Below are positions 34,201 to 43,000 of a stretch of 64,000 nt of DNA, piece after piece. Source of the DNA: Anolis sagrei (lineage: Eukaryota > Chordata > Lepidosauria > Squamata > Anolidae); the NCBI RefSeq assembly GCF_037176765.1, contig NC_090021.1:147679074-147743073 (forward strand). Direction: 5' to 3'. The notes beneath the pieces were generated by a model. It made no database searches, was not told the origin of the DNA, and was given only the letters and a program-made list of their open reading frames with translations. Position numbers and translations under genes: made by a program. The stretch's first letter is position 1. Each line of letters starts with the position of its first letter.

Positions 34201-34329
34201 ACAAGTCTTCTGCAGAGATTCATCTTCCAGCCACCTCTTGGCACCTCTAGAGAAGACCTAGACCTAACCCCTGCAGTTGGGTTTACGACACCCCCAATGC
34301 CCTTTGATGTCTGTGCTCTGCCCCGTTAA
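22081..34329 (+). CDS. CYP2K-like: Gene B: complete CYP2K-like cytochrome P450 (9 exons, 495 aa)
   Basis: The exons are 22081-22263, 22758-22920, 25311-25460, 26995-27155, 29267-29440, 31132-31276, 31625-31809, 32713-32854 and 34145-34329 (TAA). They join to 1488 nt. The order is a signal anchor (about residues 7-21), a proline hinge [13 protein letters not shown] (34-46), WKVMR (W125, R129), AGMETT (302-307), EVQR (358-361), PEHF (413-416) and FSAGRRQCAG with ligand Cys439. About 495 residues is normal for CYP2. All introns are GT-AG and I see no stop or frameshift. The product should be an ER membrane monooxygenase working with P450 reductase; the substrate is unknown. The chosen ATG sits in CTGGAGAAATGG and is shared with gene C. 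Gene A is its near-identical upstream copy, and gene C faces it tail to tail. CYP2K versus 2W naming is uncertain. Confidence 0.93.
22758..22920 (+). CDS. CYP2K-like: Gene B exon 2
   Basis: This 163-bp exon begins [12 protein letters not shown] (Asn where A and C have Lys) and ends FKEFSKGL plus one base of a split Gly codon. The acceptor is ATTCCAG and the donor GTGAAG. Confidence 0.92.
22981..23164. repeat. MITE with 33-bp terminal inverted repeats (intron 2 of B)
   Basis: It is the duplicate of the element at 527-710, with the same inverted ends. Confidence 0.7.
23635..24692 (-). mobile_element. Solo LTR fossil (intron 2 of B)
   Basis: It is the duplicate of the block at 1182-2234, with the same TGTTG/CAACA ends and the same flanks GTAAG and ATAAG. 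Confidence 0.55.
24817..25154. mobile_element. Non-autonomous hAT element (intron 2 of B)
   Basis: It is the duplicate of the hAT at 2359-2696. Here the right flank runs straight on into CTAATATAAACAATGAG without the BovB LINE. Confidence 0.6.
25311..25460 (+). CDS. CYP2K-like: Gene B exon 3 (C-helix)
   Basis: This 150-bp exon encodes [15 protein letters not shown] through KKLESYE. The acceptor is TTTTTTCAG and the donor GTTGGT. It ends in G, giving the family-typical Gly at the exon 3/4 junction. Confidence 0.92.
25493..25992. mobile_element. Non-autonomous hAT element (intron 3 of B)
   Basis: It is the duplicate of the element at 4371-4873, with the same ends. Confidence 0.65.
26021..26165. 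repeat. Fold-back MITE (intron 3 of B)
   Basis: It is the duplicate of the element at 4902-5046. Confidence 0.7.
26252..26402. repeat. Fold-back MITE (intron 3 of B)
   Basis: It is the duplicate of the element at 5133-5268, with extra bases GATCACATGGCAGTG that A lacks. Confidence 0.7.
26995..27155 (+). CDS. CYP2K-like: Gene B exon 4
   Basis: This 161-bp exon encodes [17 protein letters not shown] to SPSVL. The acceptor is GCTGTCTAG, a better pyrimidine tract than the GTTTATAG of gene A, and the donor is GTAGTC. Confidence 0.92.
28193..28371 (-). mobile_element. Short BovB 3' end (intron 4 of B only)
   Basis: TTGTTGTTGTTCATTCGTTC is the reverse of the BovB tail. The fragment encodes, on the minus strand, the C-terminal [15 protein letters not shown]-like region. 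TTTAATTAAT-like sequence flanks both sides. Gene A near 7590 lacks it. Confidence 0.8.
29267..29440 (+). CDS. CYP2K-like: Gene B exon 5
   Basis: This 174-bp exon has the same translation as exon 5 of gene A, from FYNMFPALG to IRQQE. The donor is GTAAGG. Confidence 0.92.
29469..29784. mobile_element. G-rich hAT-like MITE (intron 5 of B)
   Basis: It is the duplicate of 8667-8978, here with a perfect 8-bp flank GGAGGGAT on both sides (29461-29468, 29785-29792). Confidence 0.78.
30300..30610 (-). mobile_element. L2/CR1-type LINE 3' end (intron 5 of B only)
   Basis: It begins TTATTTATTTTTATTATTTG then CCCCGCCCTTCTCACCCCGA. The flanks are CACTA at 30295-30299 and 30611-30615. Gene A reads CTCAGCACTACTGCC without it. 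Confidence 0.7.
31132..31276 (+). CDS. CYP2K-like: Gene B exon 6 (I-helix)
   Basis: This 145-bp exon encodes the I-helix [14 protein letters not shown]. The acceptor is CAACATAG and the donor GTGAGT. It differs from A by N/S and A/D upstream of the helix. Confidence 0.9.
31625..31809 (+). CDS. CYP2K-like: Gene B exon 7 (K-helix)
   Basis: This 185-bp exon contains EVQR of the K-helix, followed by [15 protein letters not shown]. The intron behind it is the empty site of the L1 carried by gene A. Confidence 0.92.
32713..32854 (+). CDS. CYP2K-like: Gene B exon 8
   Basis: This 142-bp exon runs from [15 protein letters not shown] to AFMPFSA and includes FYPEHF. The donor is GTAGTA. Confidence 0.92.
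33050..33620 (+). repeat. Local duplication split by a LINE tail (intron 8 of B)
   Basis: About 230 bp beginning CTAGTGGGCAACCAAACATT occurs at 33058-33285 and again at 33383-33620. A short L2/CR1 3' tail (about 33290-33380, CTTGTAAGCCGCC to AAATAAAGTTATTATT) lies between them. Gene A has one such unit at about 15455-15690. Confidence 0.65.
34145..34329 (+). CDS. CYP2K-like: Gene B exon 9 and stop
   Basis: This 185-nt exon holds RRQCAG with the heme-ligand cysteine and ends CALPR then TAA. A and C stop with TGA at the same codon. Confidence 0.92.
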
Positions 34330-34615
34330 GAAGGCTCGAGCCTGCTATGCATCCTACACTTATTCTGCTGTCTTATTTACCAAGAAAATTTACTGTACAA
34401 ACTATTCTGTCCAACTAGCCCATTATTGCTTACACACCTAAACTGTTCAACATACCATTGTGCTTTTTTGAAGGTCATTTTCTCAAGGGAAACTCAATTA
34501 ACAAGTACATAAAGCAGTGGTGGTGATTGTGGTGTGGAGGGATGGGTATGTTGTTTTGTGGTGTCTGCTGAGGAAGGCATTTAATTTAATTTTACAATAG
34601 TACATTGACAATAAA
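34330..34615 (+). promoter_or_regulatory. Gene B 3' UTR with poly(A) signal
   Basis: It is collinear with the 3' UTR of gene A. AATAAA lies at 34610-34615. A solo LTR inserted about 155 bp further downstream, so it does not disturb this signal but sits close behind the gene. Confidence 0.6.
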
Positions 34616-34771
34616 GCTATTCTAATCTGTTCTAAAAGAACATGCTCACCCTTCTGGCATCTACTTGAGCAGCAGCAAAGCCTTGACGCAGGTATTTTCT
34701 GGGAAATATCAGTCAGACAGAAGATTGTGAAATAGTTTAGCAAATCCAGTTCCTTGTATGTATATTTGTAC

Positions 34772-35674
34772 TGTGCTGGCACAGTTGTGCCAAGAGATTT
34801 GAGTTCCTTTTCTTGTACTGATTAGTTTGTTTGAATTAATTTGGGCCTTGCATTTTGCAATTGGGTAGTTTTCCCCAGGTTGCAATCATAGGGCCAACAA
34901 CCTATCAATCATCATTAGAGCCTTTAGATCCGCCCCTTTCCGCAGGTTTGGAGGGAAAAGGGGACTTTTAGTTCAGTCTCACAGTTTGGAGCCTTACAGC
35001 AAGACGTGTGGGCTTTCTCTGTCCCACCTGTAAAAAGCTTCACTTCTTACAACTTTTGCTGGGGAGTAAAGTTACAGTTTTTACAGCTTTTGCTGGGGAA
35101 AAAGGAAAACCTCTACAGCTTTGCTGGGGTTAAAGAAACAGATCTACAGCCAGCTTTGCTGGGGAGTAAAGTTACAGTTCCACAGCTTTGCTGGGGGAAT
35201 ACAGCCAGCTTTGCTGGAAAATAAAGGAATGGTTCCACAGCCTTCGTGGGGCAAATCTACAGGACACCAGCTTGGCAGATCTACAGCAACCACTGCCTGG
35301 TAAGGGACCACTCGGGCTATCCATAATGCAGCTTGGAGCTGGGAGTTGGGGCCTCACGCCAGCAGGGTAAAGAAAGATTGCCCAAGGAGGGGTCGGAAGG
35401 TTTCCCTAAAGAAGATAGGAACAGTTTATCAAGCAGTTGCCTGTCCCTTGTTGGCAAATCGAGAAAGCTACTAGTTTTTCAAGATTATAAAGCATTTAAT
35501 TCATTTGTTCAAAGATTTAAGCCTTAATAAAGAACTTTGTTGAACCTATTTTGAGCCTCTACAGAACTTTGTGTTGGGAAACCTATGGGACCCTTTAGCT
35601 GAGGCACTCAGAAAGCATACAGAAAGCACGTCCTGTAAACAGACATTGTCATAGGCCCAGCGCGTGACAGCTCA
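34772..35674 (+). mobile_element. Solo LTR fossil behind gene B
   Basis: The block runs TGTGCTGGCACAG to GACAGCTCA with a perfect 5-bp duplication TGTAC at 34767-34771 and 35675-35679. It contains several copies of ACAGCTTTGCTGGGG (35050-35220) and an AATAAA near 35525, as in an LTR. No internal region is present. Gene A shows the empty site, so it inserted after the A/B duplication and is comparatively young. Family not determined. Confidence 0.75.
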
Positions 35675-35684
35675 TGTACATTAG

Positions 35685-38060
35685 AGCTGTGGAAAGCTTT
35701 GGAGCCCTGTTTCATAATTTGAAGATTCGAATGGTTCAGAAATACAAGTTCCTAATCAGAAAGGACCCCTCTTAAGCATTTATGAAATGAAACACTCTCC
35801 AAAATTTTCAAAGAGATTCGTAAAAGATTTGTTGTTTTGAAGCTTTTTTCCAATTACTGTACTCCTTTGCCCCATTGCCTGTGATTGTCTAGGGTTGGAA
35901 AGTGCGAGGACTAGGGCTGGGGTGGGAGGGGGCTGTTGTGATTGACAAGGGCAGCTGCATGCTGTTTTTTCCTTGTCAGCCAATCTGAAGAAGAAAGCCA
36001 AATCACATGGCTTACTGCAAAATTGGTCTTATATACACCCTTTGGAACTCGGTTCTGTTTCTGTGTGTTTCTTAAAAGTATAACCTTCCTCTGTTGAAAT
36101 TACCCAAACCTTCCAAACTCCAAATTCCCAATTTGCTAGCTAGTAGCTATATTCCCTTCCCCATCCTTACTTTTCCCGGTTATCGGTTTACTGTATGCTG
36201 TTGTTGTCTGCCTGCCTACTTCCTTACCCCTACCTATAATTTAAAAAAAAATGATGTTTATGTGTGTTTGCAGCTCTGTGTCTTTTTCTCTGTGTTTAAC
36301 CTGTTTATCTATTTTCCTTTTCCTTGCAGTTTTTTCTGGCTTGTTGTGTGCAAACCACACCCAAGTAGCTAGCAGTACCTAGTGCACACAAGCACACATA
36401 CAATACTTCTTTAACACCAACACTTATATTTTATATACACATATTTTATATACATAATAATGAAGAGGGGGGCTAATACCAGGGGCCAACAGGTTTTCAG
36501 AGGGAGAGGGAGAGGTATTATTTCTCTTAGTGCTGCTGTTGCTTCTGAATCTGTTCCTACTTTTGCTGCTGCTGTTGAGGCAAGGACATAACTTGTTGAG
36601 CCTCCCAATCTGGGCTGGCAGTGCCCGTTAGTGCTAAGGAGGAGGCAGAGCTGAATTTGTCCCTTGAGACAACTGAGGAGCTTATGCAGGATTTGGAAGA
36701 GGGATCTGAGGAGGATTTTGAGATGGCATCCCATGAAAGCTCTCCTACATGTGGGTGGGATGAGGGATGTGCAGGTGATGAGGCTGTATCCCTGGTGCCT
36801 GGAAGGCCTGAGTCTACTGTTTTCACTTTCAGGTGATACTGGAGGATCCAGCGCACGCAGTGTGCAACCACAGCACAATAAAAATCAGTAGGGGGAAAAA
36901 CATAAAACATTTGTCTATGATTGGGATGCAGATGCATCTTAAGAGGCACCACCCTCTGCAAGTTGGCATAGTCCCTCAGGCTGAGACTGGTCATGACCGA
37001 AGCAACAGTAATACTGCTGCTGGAAGAGAGAAGACACAGGCCATCCTAGAGCAATGGAGCATGACATCCAGGCATAGGGGCAGAGCAGTTGGTAAGCTGC
37101 CGACTAAGGGAGATCACTCAGCACACCTGCAAGATATGCTGACTCTCAATAACCAGCCCTTCTGGGTGGTGGAGCAGAAAGGGTTTCGTCACTTGATGGC
37201 GCTGGTGGCTCCCCATTACAAGGTCCCCCACCACTACCACCTTCTCCAGGCCAAGCTGGTGTCAGCTGTGGGAGCAGCATATCAGCACAGGGCCAGAGAG
37301 GGAGAAGGCATAACTGACACATCTGGATCCAACAGCTCCTTGGTCATCTGCACCAGGGACCCCAAGCAACACTTCCTGGGGAGGCACCTGTCCCCACAGC
37401 TGGCAGGTAGCAGCATCAGGGAGATGAGTTCTTTGTCAGGGCCTTGGCAAAGATGGTTGGGCCCGAGTACACCCAGCCACCCAGGGCAGACTTGGCAGAA
37501 GTTTCTGTAAACCAATACCTGGAGAAGCTTGTCCTGTGACCGATTGGCCTACTGGGCATCCCAGAGCCAGATATGGCAGGATCTAGCAATGGTTGCCTAG
37601 GAACACCTCAGCTGTCCACCAATGAGCATCCTCAAGTCAGAGGGTGTTCGGCATAGATGGAGATGTTGTCACCCCTCACTAGCCTGCCTCAGTGCAACAG
37701 CTGGTGTCTTTCAAAGCCAACCTCCCCCTCCTGGGCATCTCAGAGGTGGACCCCCCAGGTTAAGTCAGTGTGGCAGGCACTCATTTCAGTAACAGTCCAT
37801 GGTTTGACTTCTGGGCCATAAAAGACACCATGGTACCTCGCCTCTGTTTATTGATTGGGTTTACTCCATGTATTTTTTTTTTAAAACACAGCATAGATTC
37901 TCTCCTGAAGGGCCTGAGTAATATGTCACCATTCACCATGCCATGGTGGACCCTGCCTTGGTGGAACAGTTGGTGTTCCTCAAGGCCAACCTCACCCTCG
38001 GGCTTCCTGGAGCTGAACCCTCAGCTGAAGTGAGTGTGGCAGGCACTCATTTCATTTCTT
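35685..38060 (+). pseudogene. hAT transposase fossil with BED zinc finger
   Basis: The frame at 36833-37510 includes ISRGKNIKHLSMIGMQMHLK then RHHP, the C-terminal half of a BED finger. Further on is QDMLTLNNQPFWVVEQKGF then RHLMALVAPHYKVP, the segment hAT transposases and ZBED proteins share. Around 37690-37780 and again 37950-38040, LVFLKANL-type fragments resemble the hAT dimerisation end and are duplicated. The reading frame is broken in several places. The block starts with the TAGAGCTGTGGAAAGC end that is also found behind gene A. A domesticated ZBED gene is unlikely because no continuous frame exists. Confidence 0.65.
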
Positions 38061-38215
38061 AGGCAGAACACTGTCAGAAAAACTTTATCAAATGGCAGGC
38101 AATAAATTCATTTTATTTCAATGGCAGAACATTGTCATAAAAATCTTTATCAAGTAGCAGGCAGTCATTTCATTTCATTGGCCGAACACTTCTAAAAAAA
38201 ACTTTATCAAGTGTT
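38040..38215 (+). repeat. Tandem repeat, three units of about 62 bp
   Basis: Three imperfect units share GGCAGGCA...TCATTTCATTT, GGCAGAACA and AACTTTATCAA. Confidence 0.65.
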
Positions 38216-38229
38216 CTTTTAGGGTTAGT

Positions 38230-39160
38230 AATTCTTTAAACTCTCAGTTGAACCTATCACAGGGCTTTCTAGGCATGATTTAATTGGCGGGATTTGGCCT
38301 TTGCCTTCCTTTGAGGCTGAAAGAGTGTGACCTGCCCAACTTCCATTCTAGAAAAAAATTCCTTTTTGCCATTGAACCAAGTACATAAAAAGCTAAGCTC
38401 ATCACAGCAGAAGTGACTGAAATAATAAAGAAGACAGTGAGATGACGGACAGTTTCTTGATTAAACATCACATAATTTTTAAAAATATTGATCAACAAAG
38501 GCAGAATACAATTCTTTCCCAAAAAGTCCTACATACAGCCTTAAATTTAGTTGAAAGGGTAATGTACTAGTAATGTAGGTTCTCAATGACAGCAATAGCA
38601 TGATGTAAACTTTTAAAATAACAAAGAACAAAACATTTCTATGAGGAGATCATTATATCTTTACTATGAAATTGTTTTGATATACCTCCAATGTCAGGGA
38701 TGAATATATGGCATATGGCAAAAATAAAAAGATAGCTTCATTTAAAAAAAATGCAAGAAGAACACTTACTATTTTCAATGGGTATGTAAAAGAAGGGACT
38801 ATAACACAAATAGGTATGGCTATACTTTTATTTTAAGAATTATAATAATATTTTGGTGCTATTTTGAAAGTAAAAGATTGCAGAGGGAGAACAGTCATCT
38901 ATCAGAGTAATCATATATTTCAATGGCACAATAACGGTCAGTTACAATTTTTTTAAGGCTCAAGATTCGCAATGAATGACTACTAACAAAAACCACAACA
39001 TTTATGCTCACCCAAAGACTGTCCATCGGAATGGCCATAAGTAAAAGTCACTACTAAATAAACAGGACTAGTACATTTGACAATTTCCCATCCCACATGG
39101 TTTCAGCTACTTTGCCAATTCTTGAGTGTGCCAACACAATTTCTCTCCCTTGTTCTGAAC
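38230..39160. other. Intergenic B-C, nothing recognised
   Basis: This is AT-rich DNA without an exon or a repeat I know. Confidence 0.4.
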
Positions 39161-39518
39161 TCCCTCATTTCATCACAGTTCTGACATATTTTGAGGACAA
39201 AAGGCAGCGGATGACAAACGGAAGTTGACTAACATCATCTGATGGGCTCTGTGCCACGTTGTCCTGGCAAGGGATTATAACTGTGTGGAAATGGGGAGAT
39301 CTGTGCATCTGATAAGGTCCTCTGTAAAGTTTTTGATCAACCTTGTCAGCTTTATTGATCTCTTTGAAATTTGCCTGAGAGTCAGCGTAGAGTAGTATAA
39401 AAAAGAGGAAGGGGGGAAGAATGTAGCAGTTAGTCCTGGGCCAGAAATGTGTCCCATTCATTTCATTCGTGTTTCCATTTCCGGATGGCACAAAACGGAA
39501 AGGCCTCTCATGAAATGA

Positions 39519-39697
39519 AAATGCAACTGATATGAAAGGAAGGCCGACCTGCTTTTTGGATGGATTGCATGGGCCTGGCAGGGTCTGCAGCCAAGCGACG
39601 AGTAAAGAGCACTCCTTACTCAGCACTCAGCTGCAAGCCCTGCCAGGCCCCGGGTGCATAGGCCAGGAAGCTGCACCCGTAGACCCAAAGCACAGCT
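39519..39697 (+). repeat. Dispersed 180-bp repeat, copy 1
   Basis: It runs from AAATGCAACTGATATGAAAG to GTAGACCCAAAGC and matches 62839-63018 closely. It lies at the end of the 3' UTR homology of gene C. Confidence 0.7.
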
Positions 39698-39906
39698 ATG
39701 GAGGTTGTATTGCTTTATCTATTTGTTAAGTGGGATTTCCCGTGAGAAAAATGTGGCCTTCAAAATAATACAATGGTATGTAGTACAATTTAGGTGTGTA
39801 AGGAGCATAGGTTAGTTGCACATAATAGTTTATAAAGTCAGATTTTACTGGTTAATAAGACAGCAGAAGAAATGTATAAATGGACCCATAGCAGGCTTGA
39901 GCCTTC

Positions 39907-40091
39907 TCAACGGGGCAGAGCACAGACATCAAAAGGCATTGGGGGTGTTGTAAACCCAATTGCAGGGGTGAGGTCCAGGTCTTCTCTAGAGGTACCAGGG
40001 GCTGGCTGGACGGTGAATCTCTGCATAATAGTTGTAAAGAACAGGAAAAGCTCCATTTTGGCAAGAGTCTCGCCTGCACATTGCCTCCGAC
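39907..40091 (-). CDS. CYP2K-like: Gene C exon 9 and stop
   Basis: This 185-nt exon starts in the heme loop [10 protein letters not shown] and ends CALPR then TGA. The 3' UTR homology with genes A and B continues down to about 39720, where a 180-bp dispersed repeat begins. Confidence 0.92.
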
Positions 40092-43000
40092 CTGTAAGCA
40101 ACAACCACAAATTAGCAGCAATATAACAATCTACTTTTGAGACTTCCAATAATCAATGAAATGAAGGAAATTTGTTTTAGGATTAAAAACTGTATCTTGT
40201 ATGAAACAGAGTAGAACTCTTGGAAGAAGAATAGAGGCAGTGTGAATCTATGGAAATGTACACTTAGGGTGGTTCTAGACAGCCCTTTAATCCGGGAACA
40301 ATCATGTTTTAAAAACAAGAATGCTCCCTGGTTCTAATTCACACATGACCCAGGAAGCACATGCTTTCCATGGGCGGGTGTCCAGATGCTCTCCTCGAAC
40401 CTTCCAAGAGGTCAGAGTGATAGCATACGAATGATGCACCAAGACAAGAGGGGCAGGAGGAAAATCACTCCTGGCCTCCTCTTCTCCTGGCATATCATTT
40501 GTATGCAATGGGAGAGCTCTGGCAGCAGTTTCATGGAGGCTGGGTAAGTTATTTTTACCTTTTTTTTTCCATTTTAAGGGGTTTTGGCAAGGAAGTGTGA
40601 GCCCTCTGAGATTTCCAGGCTGATTCCGCCAGTAAAATGTGAGAGGGTTGCGTGGACAGCCCCCTCGGAAGTCCCAGAACTTCCAAGTCCAGACAGCAGC
40701 CGTAGTGGATTTGAACTGCACCTTTCAAGAAGCCATGGATCTGATCCAATATCAAATTGCCTCAGCACAAAACAAGGTTTTCCTGCAGTTGCGCTTACCT
40801 GAGGCGTTGTCTGGACGCCCCAGGTAAATATGCGGGAGGGTACATGTTTTGTGCCCTGTCTGGATGAACCTTTAGAAGAATGCAACATACAGAAGGTATC
40901 ATGCTGTGTATAGAGAGCCACACAATCAATTCCAGACATTAATCCTAGAACTGGGGTAATTGCAAGTCCCAGACAGCAGGAGAGGGAGATGTGTGGTGAT
41001 AGTACGTTGCCACCTACTGAAGTGGGGGAAAGACAGTTGCCTTGAGTTCCAGAAAAGGTAGTATCATCATTATAATAATAATAATCAGCAGCATCATTAT
41101 CAAGATAAGCTCCATGTATTAGGATTCTGCTGTTGGGATCAATGGGCAGACTTTATGAGCATTCATGAAAACAGGTTTGATTTCCATTGAGGACAGGACG
41201 TTCAAGCTGCCTTGAACAGAAGAGTCACCAAATAACAACCTCGCTAACAAAACTTATTTGAGCCATGAAACAAGAGCCTGGGATATTCTTTGCACCCAGA
41301 TATGGCCCAGAGCTCCATCCATCCCTAAAAAGAGTAAATAACTGTCTTGGCAGCTTTGTTCTGACTGGCCATGTCAATTACCTCTCCAAAACTAAATTTC
41401 CTGTTAACAGATGGGGAAAGGGGAAATCAGGTATACCCTACAGATCTCCTTCTTTGTCTCTTCCTATTTTAGTTATGCATTTTCTTAGCCCGGGGTTTCT
41501 CAAAGGAGCTGTTAGGAATTGTGGGAGTTTGGACTTCAACTCCCACAATTCCTAACAGCTGGTAAACTGACTTGGATTTCTGGGAGCCGAAGTCCAAAAC
41601 ACTTCAAGAAACACAGTTGGAGAAACACTGTTTTTAGACATTTTTATTCCACCTGTGGTTTTTCCCCTTGTTTTCCATTTTTCCTAGCTTTCCTTTTATG
41701 TTTAATTTCTATTTCTCTACTACTTAAGAAGTCTAGGGGAATTTATAGCTCTCCAAGGTCCTCTAGGGAAAGATGAAGCCAACTAATTCCCAACAGTTGT
41801 CTGAATGTGATACTTGAAGTTATTACATAATTTGTTTCAGATATTATTCAATTAGAAATCTTCAGAAAATGGGTGGAAGAATGGAATTGTGGGCTAATTT
41901 GTGTGGCATTTGTTTTTGCATGGAACATTTTTTTTTTTTGCATGGCCTATCTGCGTGACCGCATCTCCGTATATGAACCCACACGATCTCTCCGATCATC
42001 TGGTGAGGCCCTGCTCACGATCCCACCTGCGTCGCAAGCGCAATTGGTGGGGATGAGGGACAGGGCCTTCTCCGTGGTGGCCTCCCGACTCTGGAACTCT
42101 CTCTCCAAGGATATCAGACAATCCCCAACATTGGCAGTCTTTAGGAAGAGCTTGAAGACGTGGTTGTTCCAGTGTGCCTTCCCAGAATAGGAAACTCCTA
42201 GAATCATGCCCCAATTGCACTTTACTAGAGATTAAGATTGTCTGCACTCGGCACTTATAGCCAAAAACCTATCCATCTCACCTGTCATGTGCAGCATTTT
42301 AAAATTTTAATCATTACATTTGGCCCGGCCTTAGTTTTAAATGTGTCATGGTGTTACTGTCTAATGTTTATTGCTATTGTTTTAATGTTTATAGCTTGTT
42401 TTATGAGTTTATTTATTGTTGTATTTGTTATGCTGTTGTTTTATTGATGTGTTGGGCCTCGGCCTCTTGTAAGCCGCACCGAGTCCTTTGGGAGATGTTA
42501 GTGGGGTATAAATAAAGGATTATTATTATTATTATTATTATTGTTGTTGTTCTAACATGTGATAATTGTAATTTTTTTCTTCCTTTCTATGAAATTCCTA
42601 CAATTTATCACAATTTCCCACTGTTCTCTTTCATCTCTTCATTTCACCACGAATTTCCAGAGTGGAAAGTGCCATCTGTACTAACTGTCAAAGCCATCAT
42701 ATTTTTTTATTACATGGAATTTTCAACAAGATCCTCTGGTTTGGTTGCCCACAAGAATGAAATGCACCTCACTGTCCCGAGGAAAAAAACCTTTCCTTGT
42801 GCACCTGCTGTGAACAAAGTGGCCTGGGCATCCCATTGCAGAATTGAATGAGTAGTCTAGGGAGGGAAATGATTCCCTACAGAGGGTCCTCTGGAACAGT
42901 TTGTACACCAAATCAACATGAACTACCTTTTCTGGGACTCCACCAAATCAACAAGAGTCCACTCTGGACACATAAAATGTACTACCTGCAGAGAAAGGCA

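Noticed and set aside
1-36120. A/B near-identity as a false duplication from two haplotypes
   Set aside because: At least six insertions and two complex deletions separate the copies, with about 12 amino-acid changes and distinct flanks. Not fully excluded without long reads.
36411-36994. Minus-strand open frames of 145-155 codons
   Set aside because: They lie antisense to the hAT fossil and show no family resemblance.
36833-37510. Domesticated ZBED-like host gene
   Set aside because: Only one broken frame carries BED and hAT traces, with no splice structure joining the pieces; a fossil transposase is simpler.
40574-40939. Overlapping open frames of 60-139 codons at 40.3-40.9 kb
   Set aside because: They fall within a probable non-autonomous DNA transposon in intron 8 of gene C and have no recognisable domain.
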